Assembly: GCA_024103355.1 (NCBI GenBank)
Contig: JAGFIU010000048.1
Span: 1 to 64,000, forward strand
From: Bacteroidota bacterium
Lineage (GTDB): Bacteria > Bacteroidota > Bacteroidia > NS11-12g > UBA955
Length of the DNA stretch: 64,000 nt
Direction of reading: 5' to 3'
Part shown: piece by piece, positions 26,201-34,503 of the stretch
How positions within the stretch are numbered: the stretch's first letter is position 1
How the letters are laid out: each line of letters opens with the position of its first letter
Made by a program: the position numbers and the translations under genes
Notes under the pieces: model-generated
The model's database searches: none
What the model was told of the DNA's origin: nothing
The model's input: the letters and a program-made list of their open reading frames with translations, nothing else

Positions 26201-27329
26201 TGTGAGAGCAAATGATAATATAGCGAATATATTTGGCAAGGTAAACAGCGGAGTAGGGACATTAAGTAATCCCACGATAAAAACAAACAAAAATGGAGCA
26301 ACCATTAGTGTTAATGGGAGCGGTAATGTTACCTATAAGCCAAAGAACGGATTTTATGGGATAGATACATTTACATATGAGGTATGTGAGTTACCCGGAG
26401 GTAGTCTTTGTAAAGAGGAGATGGTTATAGTAACGGTAAATGATATAGATGCCCCTGTTGATATTATAGCTTCAGATGATTACAATACAACATATAGCAA
26501 TACGAAGTTGACAGTGAGCAGTGCAAGTCAGGGAGTTCAAATCAATGATTTTACAACTCAAGATGGAGGTTCATGGCAATCAAGAGTGGGCGGTAATGTA
26601 TCAGTAAGGCGAACCACAAGTTTGTCGGTAACCGGAGGCAGTATCAATATGGAAGATGATGGTACATATGAATTTCAGCCATCATTGAATTTTGTAGGTA
26701 CGGCAGTTATTCCATATACCACATGTCGCGGGACATTGTGTGCAGGGGGTACTCTTTATATACAAGTATTTGATTTAACGCTTTTGCCGGTAAAGTTAAT
26801 AGATTTTGAAGCAGAGAAGATAGGCGATCGTCAAGTTGAATTGTATTGGAAGACAAGTTCGGAAGAGAACAACAATTATTTTACAATAGAGCGAAGTTCA
26901 GATATGGAAAATTGGATTGAAGTAGGTCGGGTAGCAGGTGCCGGTACGAGCTACCAAGAGAATCAATATATGTTGAGAGATAATTCTGCCCCCACCGGTA
27001 TATTGTATTATAGATTGTCACAGACCGACTATGACGGGGCAGAGAATCAGATAGGGGTTGCAAAGGTTGGCTCAGAAGACATAGATTCCAAGTCCTTTAT
27101 ACTGTATCCAAATCCATGTAGGAATGAGTTGAATGTAGGCGGATTTATAAAAAGTACAGTACATTATGAGATATATAACACCATAGGCAAGAAGGTCTTA
27201 GGTGGAGAAGGAGCAGTAGGCAGGGAGTTGAAGATAAATGTAGAAGCATTACCCGGTGGAACCTATTTCTTTATTTTGTCAGATAAATCAGGAGTGAAAA
27301 GTAGAATTGCATTCATTAAAGAGGATTAA
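23244..27329 (+). CDS. Large surface protein: RCC1-like repeats, Ig/cadherin-like repeats, type IX sorting domain
   Basis: A 1361-residue secreted protein. A signal peptide covers about 1-25. Residues about 60-430 carry RCC1-type blade motifs: FSIWGQG, LFVWGEEG, LWTWGVRTYLG, VYALGANNKKQLGDF and VWAWGSSEGSMIG, suggesting a beta propeller. Residues about 470-1170 hold several Ig- or cadherin-like domains (for example VRANDNI, and NVTYKPKNGFYGIDTFTYEV). A linker (LPVKLIDFEAEKIGDRQVEL) precedes the C-terminal sorting domain with LYPNPCRNEL at about 1286, ending VKSRIAFIKED. This architecture fits an adhesin or surface-layer protein exported through type IX secretion. A run of nine G (23934-23942) lies in the propeller part at about residues 231-233. 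Confidence 0.85.
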   Translation: MKKQYINKVFLVLISLISGMSNIEGQQYCDEPPVGCDKTDLSNYGFSSNNDANTIEYDNLVSGFHATFSRNGDGTFSIWGQGAASNGTGDVLSPLEINATNYPGLTGIPIKTALGTRGGSSDRHQFVVLTTHGLFVWGEEGILMNEDITSGTSFQRVDYTKMNSSADTTGLPSGVTPGDVKMMFGTRGTLAITTCSGSVWVLSMQEPMRGAGSSGTSSTDQCTWRQVRTSGGGHPVLTNIVATRGCYNSMFALDSSGKLWTWGVRTYLGNNTGINSNVTYATQMTWSLSRIKMIGMTCYASSTDRISYYVLDTLGKVYALGANNKKQLGDFTTTERQAWVQCRYDNTPTYMSDIVWISPNEHDGTTATTNPAINVLNKYKKVWAWGSSEGSMIGRGSSDNYDPGVPSGLGASADSFLTVETGGHTSMVIKQCESHFGYVGHRINGSMGNGSATNTNESSYTYATAPVDICRAGTKPNLKIKPKIDFGSSGSDNCYETEYVLTNAIKGAKYVVLSDTGNVVDLDSLNPDTSYLRFDEPGYIQVMSYIKDVCSNIYRDTSNFTAIKCKFTTPDVNMGFINIDLKGDVSTNDSIVYSATPYGSASLVKSPSGSSPNLSLSSDGKYTFDSDKPGSYVYKIDVCNPGQSSGCPTEYLMILLKDKDSLSNFPFAGTDIASTKKNIAVTLPTLDNDQSGAPGGLLDTSSISIVAASAPNPVTEGSLSINPSTGAITFTPVSGFVGEVTYYYEVCDQSSIPKCGIGMQRVYVNGRGVQNTTLSSDDFHSKVKNIKVTGNILLNDLDPEGNTQSATPKTVNTSGVGKYEVVANGDYTFTPAMGFYGTANFENQVCDNGTPVACTKSTIYFVVENDYTEPDVNKVEQGKIVSGDLHKNDNLPVGYFYGNLQADIGNPSADTPVLNSDGTYTFTTSTIGLYHFEIDVCTPGANPYCYTEKLTINVTDPISISNLPVTTKDLAIMEGHPSSPSTITINVRANDNIANIFGKVNSGVGTLSNPTIKTNKNGATISVNGSGNVTYKPKNGFYGIDTFTYEVCELPGGSLCKEEMVIVTVNDIDAPVDIIASDDYNTTYSNTKLTVSSASQGVQINDFTTQDGGSWQSRVGGNVSVRRTTSLSVTGGSINMEDDGTYEFQPSLNFVGTAVIPYTTCRGTLCAGGTLYIQVFDLTLLPVKLIDFEAEKIGDRQVELYWKTSSEENNNYFTIERSSDMENWIEVGRVAGAGTSYQENQYMLRDNSAPTGILYYRLSQTDYDGAENQIGVAKVGSEDIDSKSFILYPNPCRNELNVGGFIKSTVHYEIYNTIGKKVLGGEGAVGRELKINVEALPGGTYFFILSDKSGVKSRIAFIKED

Positions 27330-27365
27330 AAGGCCTCTCTATTCTCTATATTGATTGAAATTGTT

Positions 27366-27401
27366 GGTTTTGGATACTAAAAGGTATCCAAAACTGTTTT
27401 A
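27366..27401 (+). terminator. Terminator-like hairpin after the large surface protein gene
   Basis: Stem GTTTTGGATAC (27367-27377), loop TAAAAG, then GTATCCAAAAC (27384-27394), an 11-bp perfect stem, followed by TGTTTTA. The T-tract is modest. It lies 38 bases after the stop and 36 bases before the convergent gene. Confidence 0.65.
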
Positions 27402-27436
27402 TAGGGTTACTAAAATTTTATAATTATAACCAAAAC

Positions 27437-28636
27437 TTAATGTTGCATCATGGCATCAACAATCGATTTTCTTAATTCATAGAAAAGCGGTCGTAAACGG
27501 CTGTCACCATCGGTGCCGTAATTAATGATTAATGCTAAGGTTTGTTTGTACTCCGGGAAATAAAACAAATCTGCGGTATAACCTAAATCCCTTCCTCTGT
27601 GTCCATAAGCATATTCTTTGGGATTGGTTCTCAATAAAAAGTCTTTCATTATTCCTGCACCTAATTCCCTCTCTTCATAACCTTTTTCAGATTTGCCAAA
27701 AATCAGCATTTGATTGAGAGAGTTGGTTGTAAGTAATGTTTTATGTATTAACAGAGCATCTATAAAATCCCTAAGGTCAAATACATTGGAATAGATTCCG
27801 GTATAACCATTTCCACTGCCTGTATTATAGCTGCTCAAGTTTTCCAATCTGCCGTTGTTGTATAAATCATAATATCCTTGAGCAACCTTTCCTTCAGGGA
27901 GGGGGTCATGATAAAAGTAGTAGGTATTGTTTAACCCCAACGGTTCTAAAATCTTTTCGTGTAATAACTCTTGATGTGGTTTTCCTCCTATTTTGTCAAT
28001 AACCATACTGAGTAACAAAGTGTTGGTATTTGAGTAAGATGGCCCATTTCCCGGAGTATACAACGACTTTTTTCCCCTGACATATTCCAATATATCCATT
28101 TGGTTTCTGTGTCGTGGAGGATTGTTAAGTATATCTAAATAGAATTTAGTATCCGTAATTACGTCAAAGATTCCTGTATTGTGCATCATTAACTGTCTGA
28201 CAGTTACTTCGTTTGCATTGGCAATGCCTTCGAGTTCTTTTGAATCAAGGTATTCACTAATCTTCTTGTCTAAATCCAACTTGCCTTCTTCCTGCATCTT
28301 AAAAGCCAATACCCCTATAAAAATCTTGGTCAGACTTGCTACTTTAGAAATATGACAAGGTTGCATTTTAATTTTGTTTTTGATATCTGCATAGCCCGCG
28401 GATCCTACATAAGTACCATTGCTGTCAACCACTAAAAGTGCGATACCGGGAAACCCGTCTGCAACGGCTTTATTGAGTATAGAGTTAAATAATTCAGATT
28501 TGGGATGTCCGGAGTGATTCTCAGAAGCATTACATACTTCTGATTTTGTGATACTTTCCTTCGAACATGAGGCTATGAACATAACAGAAAATAATCCTAA
28601 ATAGAATAGTCTAAATTGTTTCATTGATAATTTCAT
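27437..28636 (-). CDS. Lipoprotein serine hydrolase (class C beta-lactamase/DD-peptidase family)
   Basis: A 399-residue enzyme with lipobox FIASC (Cys24), so it is anchored in the envelope. The serine penicillin-recognising fold shows SLTK (Ser101, Lys104) as the SxxK motif, YSN (201-203) as the YxN motif and YGHRGRDLGY near residue 350 in place of the KTG box. Such proteins act as D-aminopeptidases, DD-carboxypeptidases or esterases; resistance to beta-lactams cannot be inferred. It starts 3 bases after the stop of the small barrel gene upstream, so the two form an operon. Confidence 0.87.
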   Translation of the reverse strand: MKLSMKQFRLFYLGLFSVMFIASCSKESITKSEVCNASENHSGHPKSELFNSILNKAVADGFPGIALLVVDSNGTYVGSAGYADIKNKIKMQPCHISKVASLTKIFIGVLAFKMQEEGKLDLDKKISEYLDSKELEGIANANEVTVRQLMMHNTGIFDVITDTKFYLDILNNPPRHRNQMDILEYVRGKKSLYTPGNGPSYSNTNTLLLSMVIDKIGGKPHQELLHEKILEPLGLNNTYYFYHDPLPEGKVAQGYYDLYNNGRLENLSSYNTGSGNGYTGIYSNVFDLRDFIDALLIHKTLLTTNSLNQMLIFGKSEKGYEERELGAGIMKDFLLRTNPKEYAYGHRGRDLGYTADLFYFPEYKQTLALIINYGTDGDSRLRPLFYELRKSIVDAMMQH

Positions 28637-28639
28637 GGT

Positions 28640-29257
28640 TTATTTGTTAGAAGTATTAAAAATTGAAAAACGTGCTCCAAGATGCAAAGCACTATTGGGT
28701 AAAATAGGAACGTATTTATTAACAAACGGCATTTGTAACCAAAATTGATATTGTAAGAAAAACTCCATTGGAAAATGACAAGAATGAGAGAAATCATAGC
28801 CAAGCAACAAAGAGAACGTACTCATGAATTGAGGTCTTCCAAACTTGCCGACCTGATGATATTCGCCATCTTCTAATTCGAACTGTTGAAGGTCAGCAAA
28901 TGAGTGCAGATAACCTATTCCCAACAAACTTTGAGCGTATAGAGCTGAATATATCTTGTGCTGATAGCCAAGTTCTGAATAAAGTTGTACAGCATTTTGC
29001 GAAAAACGGTGATAAAAATATCCAAACTTAAATGTCTGAAATAAGCGACTTTTCTCTTTTATTACATAATCATAAGAAGTTCCAATGGTAAAGCCGGGAT
29101 GTATTGTTTTGCTGAAAACTCCTGCATAACCGCTTCCGGGAAGCATTGTGCCATTATTGAATATACTGAATGTAATCGGGTAGCTCTGCTCATGTGCTGC
29201 TTGTAGCTTTCCAAGAGAAGATAAGACAAGAAATGAAATGATGATTAGCTTCTTCAT
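28640..29257 (-). CDS. Small outer-membrane barrel protein, unknown function
   Basis: A 205-residue protein with signal peptide (LIIISFLVLSSLGKLQA, about 4-20) and a mature part of eight to ten amphipathic strands rich in Tyr and Phe, ending HLGARFSIFNTSNK, consistent with a small outer-membrane barrel. I recognise no specific family. An in-frame extension to 29284 exists, but the ATG at 29257 places the signal peptide correctly and leaves the -7 box outside the gene. It is cotranscribed with the serine hydrolase. Confidence 0.65.
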   Translation of the reverse strand: MKKLIIISFLVLSSLGKLQAAHEQSYPITFSIFNNGTMLPGSGYAGVFSKTIHPGFTIGTSYDYVIKEKSRLFQTFKFGYFYHRFSQNAVQLYSELGYQHKIYSALYAQSLLGIGYLHSFADLQQFELEDGEYHQVGKFGRPQFMSTFSLLLGYDFSHSCHFPMEFFLQYQFWLQMPFVNKYVPILPNSALHLGARFSIFNTSNK

Positions 29258-29269
29258 TTTGATTGTTGA

Positions 29270-29291
29270 ATTAGATTGGCTCAAATCTAAT
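29270..29291 (-). promoter_or_regulatory. -7 box TAGATTTG inside an 8-bp inverted repeat (possible operator)
   Basis: ATTAGATT (29270-29277), six bases, AATCTAAT (29284-29291) is a perfect inverted repeat. The minus-strand box TAGATTTG (29289-29282) lies within it, 24 bases before the barrel ATG at 29257. The overlap would let a dimeric regulator block polymerase. Confidence 0.5.
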
Positions 29292-29351
29292 CAACAAATA
29301 GAAATTCTTACTTAAAATATGCTTAAGAGAAGTAGAGCTATGGATAATGAA

Positions 29352-30011
29352 TTATCTCAAATCATCCGTTGTAGTTGCTGGATATACAATCGGGTCATAT
29401 TCAAAGAATTTAGAATCAAGTTCTTGATTGCTTTGTTGAGAAATAATATTAATTGTTTGGCGAATTCCACTTTTATAACTGATATCAACCTGTTTGATAT
29501 TAGAATCGTCTTCTTTTACATGAAGGGTGATATAAAAGTACGGTTTCTTTTTGTCGTTTGGATTTAACGCTATCTTGTTATACTTGATATTATCTTTGGT
29601 ATAGTTACCGTCAAATTTTGATTGAAACCCTTTTTGATAAAAATTGAAAATAGTTGCAGGGCTTATTTCAACGTTTTTAGAATCATAGTTTTCTATGGTA
29701 AGTTCTTTTGAATTTTTTAGATATGTCCAGATAACTTTACCGTTACAGATGATAATGTGTTCATTTAATTCGAGTTTATAGTTGTCGCCTTTAACCCAAA
29801 TTTTACCAAACTCAGTTACAGGCTCAACTTTTTCTGCCTTATTTTCAGTAGTAATGTTAAATTCAGAATATAATGTCTTTTGGTTTTTATAGGTCTTGGT
29901 AACTTTGTTAAGAATTTCTTTGGCTTTTTGCTCCAAATCGATTTGTGTAAATGCAAGTCCGGAAAATCCAATAATAAGAGTAAATAAGGTAAGTGTTTTA
30001 AGGTATCTCAT
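29352..30011 (-). CDS. lolA: Outer-membrane lipoprotein carrier LolA-like protein
   Basis: A 219-residue periplasmic protein with a signal peptide (LTLFTLIIGFSGLAFTQ, about 6-22) and the LolA beta-half-barrel fold: EFGKIWVKGDNYKLEL (about 67-82), WTYLKNSKELTIENYD (about 95-110). LolA shuttles lipoproteins from the LolCDE complex to the outer membrane. In Bacteroidota, which have no LolB, LolA-like proteins may carry out delivery directly; this is family knowledge and untested here. It lies 3 bases after ftsK, so the two genes share a transcript, an arrangement common in this phylum. Confidence 0.87.
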   Translation of the reverse strand: MRYLKTLTLFTLIIGFSGLAFTQIDLEQKAKEILNKVTKTYKNQKTLYSEFNITTENKAEKVEPVTEFGKIWVKGDNYKLELNEHIIICNGKVIWTYLKNSKELTIENYDSKNVEISPATIFNFYQKGFQSKFDGNYTKDNIKYNKIALNPNDKKKPYFYITLHVKEDDSNIKQVDISYKSGIRQTINIISQQSNQELDSKFFEYDPIVYPATTTDDLR

Positions 30012-30014
30012 TGT

Positions 30015-32537
30015 TTAATTATCTATATTCAAGTTAGTCAAAAAATGTTCCAAACTATCAATGTCATGAATGAGTACATCTCTGGCTTTTGAGCCTCTGC
30101 TGGAACCGACAATCCCTGCAGCTTCGAGTTGGTCAATCAATCTGCCTGCCCGGTTATAGCCGATTTTGAGTTTACGTTGTATCATTGATGTAGAGCCTTG
30201 CTGTGTTTCCACAACAATGCGTGCGGCTTCATCAAACAAAGGGTCTTTGTCTTCTGCATCAAAATCATTGTTTCCTTCTCCTTCTTCACCCGGAGCTTCA
30301 GGCAGAATAAACGCGCTGCCAAATCCTTTTTGGTCAGAAATGAAGTCGGCAACAGCATCTGCTTCAGGAGTATCCACAAATGGACATTGTAATCGTATCA
30401 AATCGCTACCAGAATAGAATAACATATCTCCTTTTCCTATGAGTTGGTCTGCTCCGTTACTGTCTAAGATAGTGCGACTGTCTATCTTTGAAGTAACACG
30501 GAATGCTAATCTTGCAGGGAAGTTTGCTTTGATTGTTCCTGTTATAATATTTACAGAAGGTCTTTGTGTAGCCAAAATTACGTGTATTCCAACCGCACGA
30601 GCCAATTGTGCCAATCTGGCAATGGGCGTTTCTACCTCTCGGCCTGCTGTCATCATCAAATCTGCCACTTCGTCTACAACTACTACAATGTAGGGGAGAA
30701 ATGCATGTCCTTTCTCAGGATTCAACCTACGCTCTTTGAACTTAGTGTTATATTCTATAATATTTCGGCAACCTGCATCCTTTAATTGATTATACCGGTT
30801 GTCCATCTCAATACACAAGGATTTCAAAGTGTCAGTTACTTGAGATGTATCGGTAATGATGGCATCTCCTTCTCCGGGAAGTTTTGCAAGAAAATGTTTC
30901 TCTAATTTATTATAAAGAGATAGTTCAACCTTTTTGGGGTCAACCATCACAAATTTTAATTCGGTAGGGTGTTTTTTATACAACAATGAGATAATCAAAC
31001 AGTTCAACCCAACGGATTTTCCTTGACCTGTGGCTCCGGCTACCAATAGATGAGGCATTTTGGCTAAGTCAGCTATATAAAGTTCGTTGGAAATTGTTTT
31101 ACCCAAGATAACAGGCAATTCAAATTTACTCTCTTTAAATTTCTTACTTTTTATAACAGAACTCATGGGAACCATCTCCGGTTTCTTATTAGGAACCTCG
31201 ATTCCTATTGTTCCTTTTCCCGGTATGGGTGCTATAATTCTGATTCCAAGAGCAGCAAGGCTGAGTGCAATATCATCTTCAAGATTTTTTATTTTGGAAA
31301 TCCGCACCCCCGTTTCAGGGATTATTTCATAGAGTGTAACAGTTGGCCCAATCGTGGCTTTGATTTCTTTGATACCAATATTGTAGTTGTTCAGTGTATT
31401 CAAAATCAATGATTTGCTGCTTTCCAACTCATCTCGGTCTATTTCAGCTTTGTTGATTTCATATTCTTTGAGCAAATCATCTGTGGGAAATTGATATCCG
31501 GGCAAATCCAACCAAGGATCGTAAGGCTCATCTATTCCATAATGTTCTTTTCTTTCCGGAGTGTTTTCGGGATTTTCTGATACCTCAATATCGGATGTCT
31601 CTTCTATAGCAAATGGAATTTCATCATTTACAGGATTCTCGTAATCTTCTTGTTGATTTTCTGCTATATCCGGATTTACTAATTTAATATCATCTTCACT
31701 ATCAGACATGTCTGCATCATTGCTGAGTATGACCTCATTCGGTTTTTCTTCCCACGGAATATCTTCATCATCGAAAGATGCTTCAGTATCTTCAATATCA
31801 CTCACTATGGGATTAGGCTCAGTAGTCAGAATATTTTCATCAGTATGCAAATCTATATCAGCAGGATTTTGTGCTTTGTTGAGTGATGGGAGTATGTTGA
31901 TTTTGAGATAAGTTACCATAAAAATAAAGCCGGATATTGCGATTAGAAACACTGTTCCAATTGAGCCTAACAATCCCTTCAGCCACTCAACTCCAAAATA
32001 ACCTATTCCACCTCCAAGATAGAGTTGCCCACCTTGAATAAATCCCAAAGTCATTGTTCCCCATAATAACATGAAAAGTGTGATTCGGGAAAAACTTTTC
32101 TGTTTGAAGAGAGTTTTTCCGATAAACATTTTAAGCCCCAGATTAAGCAGTAATAACAAGGGGAGTATTGCCAAAATCCCAAACCACCGGTAAACTATTA
32201 AATACGAAAGCATTGCTCCGAACATCCCCATAAAATTATGTGCAATGATGGGATTATTAATTTTCAGCCAATTCCAATTTTTCCCGATAATTAATGCTTG
32301 GTCGCTGTTACCCATGAACATATTTAACCAATAGGAGAAATAGCTTAGGATTGCATAAGCTGAAAATCCCATCATGACAAGACCCAATAGTTGCATTGTT
32401 TTAGGGTCTTTGAGAATAGATTTTATTGTAACACTGCCAACATCTTCACCGACCATATTTTTTTGGTTTGGTGCAGTCTCCAAAAAATCATTCATTGGTT
32501 TGTTTTCTTTCTTCTTTTCTATATTCTTTCCAAACAC
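30015..32537 (-). CDS. ftsK: DNA translocase FtsK
   Basis: An 840-residue membrane-anchored translocase that clears and aligns chromosome ends at the division septum. Four hydrophobic segments lie between about 48 and 210, then an acidic linker (about 230-340), then the motor: Walker A GATGQGKS (501-508), Walker B VVVVDEVADLM, and a gamma winged-helix domain at the end (about 770-840; QRKLKIGYNRAGRLIDQLE) that reads the KOPS orientation sequences. The longest frame starts at a GTG (32537); an ATG at 32495 gives a protein 14 residues shorter and is equally possible. Confidence 0.95.
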   Translation of the reverse strand: MFGKNIEKKKENKPMNDFLETAPNQKNMVGEDVGSVTIKSILKDPKTMQLLGLVMMGFSAYAILSYFSYWLNMFMGNSDQALIIGKNWNWLKINNPIIAHNFMGMFGAMLSYLIVYRWFGILAILPLLLLLNLGLKMFIGKTLFKQKSFSRITLFMLLWGTMTLGFIQGGQLYLGGGIGYFGVEWLKGLLGSIGTVFLIAISGFIFMVTYLKINILPSLNKAQNPADIDLHTDENILTTEPNPIVSDIEDTEASFDDEDIPWEEKPNEVILSNDADMSDSEDDIKLVNPDIAENQQEDYENPVNDEIPFAIEETSDIEVSENPENTPERKEHYGIDEPYDPWLDLPGYQFPTDDLLKEYEINKAEIDRDELESSKSLILNTLNNYNIGIKEIKATIGPTVTLYEIIPETGVRISKIKNLEDDIALSLAALGIRIIAPIPGKGTIGIEVPNKKPEMVPMSSVIKSKKFKESKFELPVILGKTISNELYIADLAKMPHLLVAGATGQGKSVGLNCLIISLLYKKHPTELKFVMVDPKKVELSLYNKLEKHFLAKLPGEGDAIITDTSQVTDTLKSLCIEMDNRYNQLKDAGCRNIIEYNTKFKERRLNPEKGHAFLPYIVVVVDEVADLMMTAGREVETPIARLAQLARAVGIHVILATQRPSVNIITGTIKANFPARLAFRVTSKIDSRTILDSNGADQLIGKGDMLFYSGSDLIRLQCPFVDTPEADAVADFISDQKGFGSAFILPEAPGEEGEGNNDFDAEDKDPLFDEAARIVVETQQGSTSMIQRKLKIGYNRAGRLIDQLEAAGIVGSSRGSKARDVLIHDIDSLEHFLTNLNIDN

Positions 32538-32650
32538 CGGCTTACTTTATATGAAATGATGTGCAATATTCGATAATAATAAAGAGCCATTATAGCGAAA
32601 GATTTCCTATTAATGTTTAAAAGATTAGGAAAGTGTAAATAATACTATGC

Positions 32651-32658
32651 TATTTTCG
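32651..32658 (+). promoter_or_regulatory. -7 box TATTTTCG (TTCG variant) of fabD
   Basis: TAnnTTCG followed by C, 26 bases before the fabD ATG at 32685, in the 147-base gap between divergent ftsK and fabD. No -33 TTG seen. Confidence 0.4.
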
Positions 32659-32684
32659 CCCTCAATCAAAATCATAATAATAAA

Positions 32685-33542
32685 ATGAGCAAAGCATATA
32701 TTTTCCCCGGACAAGGTGCGCAGTATTCCGGCATGGGTAAGGAACTGTATCACGGCAATTCAAAAGCAAAACAATGGTTTGATAAGGCCAATGAAATATT
32801 GGGTTTTGAGATTACAAAAACCATGTTTGAAGGAAGTGATGAAGATTTAAAACAGACCAAAATAACCCAACCGGCAATTTTCTTGGATTCAGTTATTCAA
32901 GCTTTTTGTTTGGAAGAATTTAAACCGGCAATGGTAGCAGGCCATTCTTTGGGTGAGTTTTCCGCATTGGTTGCTGCCGGTGCACTCAATTTTGAGGATG
33001 GTTTAAGATTGGTTTCAGAAAGAGCGTTGTCCATGCAAGTTGCTTGCGAAGCAAAACCATCTACAATGGCAGCAGTGTTAGGATTGGATGATGCTAAAGT
33101 AGAAGAAATATGTGCATCTGTCAAAACAGGTATTGTTGTGCCCGCAAATTATAACTGCCCCGGACAGCTTGTGATTTCAGGTGAAATCGAAGCAGTTAAT
33201 CAGGCATGCGAAAAACTCAAAGAAGCCGGAGCTAAGAGGGCATTGGTACTTCAGGTAGGAGGCGCGTTTCACTCTCCTCTAATGCTGCCTGCACAAGAAA
33301 GATTGGCTAAAGCAATCGCTGGCACAGAGTTCAAATCACCCTCTTGTCCTATTTATCAAAATGTAACAGCTCAGGCAGCCTCAAACCCGTCTTTGATTAA
33401 AGACAACTTATTGAAACAACTCACTGCACCAGTCAAATGGACACAAACAGTTCAACAAATGGCTAAAGACGGAGCAACCGAGTTCATTGAAGTGGGACCG
33501 GGAAAGGTTTTGACCGGATTGGTTAAAAAGATTTTGGGATAA
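32685..33542 (+). CDS. fabD: Malonyl-CoA:ACP transacylase
   Basis: Loads malonyl groups onto acyl carrier protein for fatty acid synthesis. The 285-residue protein begins KAYIFPGQGAQYSGMG, has the nucleophile elbow GHSLGE (Ser88) and the catalytic His196 in GAFHSPLM, and ends GPGKVLTGLVKKI as is usual. The gene stands alone from other fab genes but is followed after 17 bases by a glycosyltransferase on the same strand, perhaps one transcript. Confidence 0.96.
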   Translation: MSKAYIFPGQGAQYSGMGKELYHGNSKAKQWFDKANEILGFEITKTMFEGSDEDLKQTKITQPAIFLDSVIQAFCLEEFKPAMVAGHSLGEFSALVAAGALNFEDGLRLVSERALSMQVACEAKPSTMAAVLGLDDAKVEEICASVKTGIVVPANYNCPGQLVISGEIEAVNQACEKLKEAGAKRALVLQVGGAFHSPLMLPAQERLAKAIAGTEFKSPSCPIYQNVTAQAASNPSLIKDNLLKQLTAPVKWTQTVQQMAKDGATEFIEVGPGKVLTGLVKKILG

Positions 33543-33559
33543 TTCCATAAGAACATATT

Positions 33560-34351
33560 GTGGATGTTAGCTTAATCATCGGAGTTTATAAAAATATTGC
33601 AGCCTTAGACCTTATTTTACAAAGTGTTGCCAAACAAAGTTTTTCAGGGAAAATAGAGGTCATTATTGCCGAAGATAACAATGCTGAAGAGATGAAATCA
33701 GCAATTATGCAATGGAAGACGCAATATCGTTTTTCTATTGAACATGTTTTTCATCAAGACTTAGGTTTTAGAAAATGCAAAATTCTCAATGCTGCGGTTC
33801 TTAAAAGTACCGCTCCCTATCTGATTATCATAGATGGAGATTGTTTATTGCACAAGAAATTTTTTGAATCTCATCTTAGATTCAAACAACCTAAAACAGT
33901 GTTGTACGGACGCAGGGTTATGTTATCAGAAAAAATAACCCGTAAAAACCTTAAAAAAATGAAACTGCCTAATTTTAATCTATTTACTTTGTGGCTCAAC
34001 GGTGCAAAAAGATTGGATGCCGCATTGTATTTAAGCAAAAAAAAACCAAATGAAAAGAAAGGTTTTTGGGGACATAATTGGTCTGTTTATAAAGATGATT
34101 TCATGTCTGTAAAAGGTTTTGATGAACAATATGAAGAAGCTGGAATAGGAGAGGATACAGATATTGAATGGAGAATGGAGATGAAAGGATTTCAATTCTT
34201 TAGAATCAAAAACAGTGCAATTCAATACCATCTTTGGCATCCGCTTAATTATACCGACACAAGCAAAGTCGAAAAAATATTGAATGAAAAAAAAGTCAAA
34301 TGGCATGCTTCGCATAACCCTGATTTGTTATTAGGGAGTTTGGATATATAA
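33560..34351 (+). CDS. Family 2 glycosyltransferase
   Basis: A 263-residue GT-A fold glycosyltransferase, probably cytoplasmic or membrane-associated. The N-terminal nucleotide-sugar site is VSLIIGVYKN (about 3-12) with EDNN (about 38-41), the metal motif is IIDGDCLLHK (DGD, about 92-94) and the acceptor end is GIGEDTDIEWRM (about 197-208), the ED(T)D signature of galactosyltransferase-like C-terminal domains. The start is GTG at 33560; no in-frame ATG lies nearby. A run of nine A (34037-34045) encodes KKK. Sugar donor and acceptor are unknown. Confidence 0.85.
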   Translation: MDVSLIIGVYKNIAALDLILQSVAKQSFSGKIEVIIAEDNNAEEMKSAIMQWKTQYRFSIEHVFHQDLGFRKCKILNAAVLKSTAPYLIIIDGDCLLHKKFFESHLRFKQPKTVLYGRRVMLSEKITRKNLKKMKLPNFNLFTLWLNGAKRLDAALYLSKKKPNEKKGFWGHNWSVYKDDFMSVKGFDEQYEEAGIGEDTDIEWRMEMKGFQFFRIKNSAIQYHLWHPLNYTDTSKVEKILNEKKVKWHASHNPDLLLGSLDI

Positions 34352-34503
34352 TAAGGATAGGGCAGGACTCAAATTTATTTTAAATAAAGTTGCCATGTAT
34401 TGAGTGTATTATAGTTGGATAATTTGTGCATATCCTTTTTGCAAATGTTAATAACCCCCGAACTGAATACACTTATTTGCAGGCTCGAAAATTGAGAATA
34501 GAG

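Noticed and set aside
23244-27329. Several minus-strand open frames of 60-104 codons within the surface-protein gene
   Set aside because: They are shadows of the real frame; no signals or family motifs.
27437-28636. Beta-lactam resistance role for the serine hydrolase
   Set aside because: The SxxK/YxN fold also covers peptidases and esterases; the KTG box is replaced by HRG and nothing else supports resistance.
34037-34045. A9 run in the glycosyltransferase gene
   Set aside because: Poly-A runs encoding Lys are common at this base composition, so phase variation is not a fair claim.
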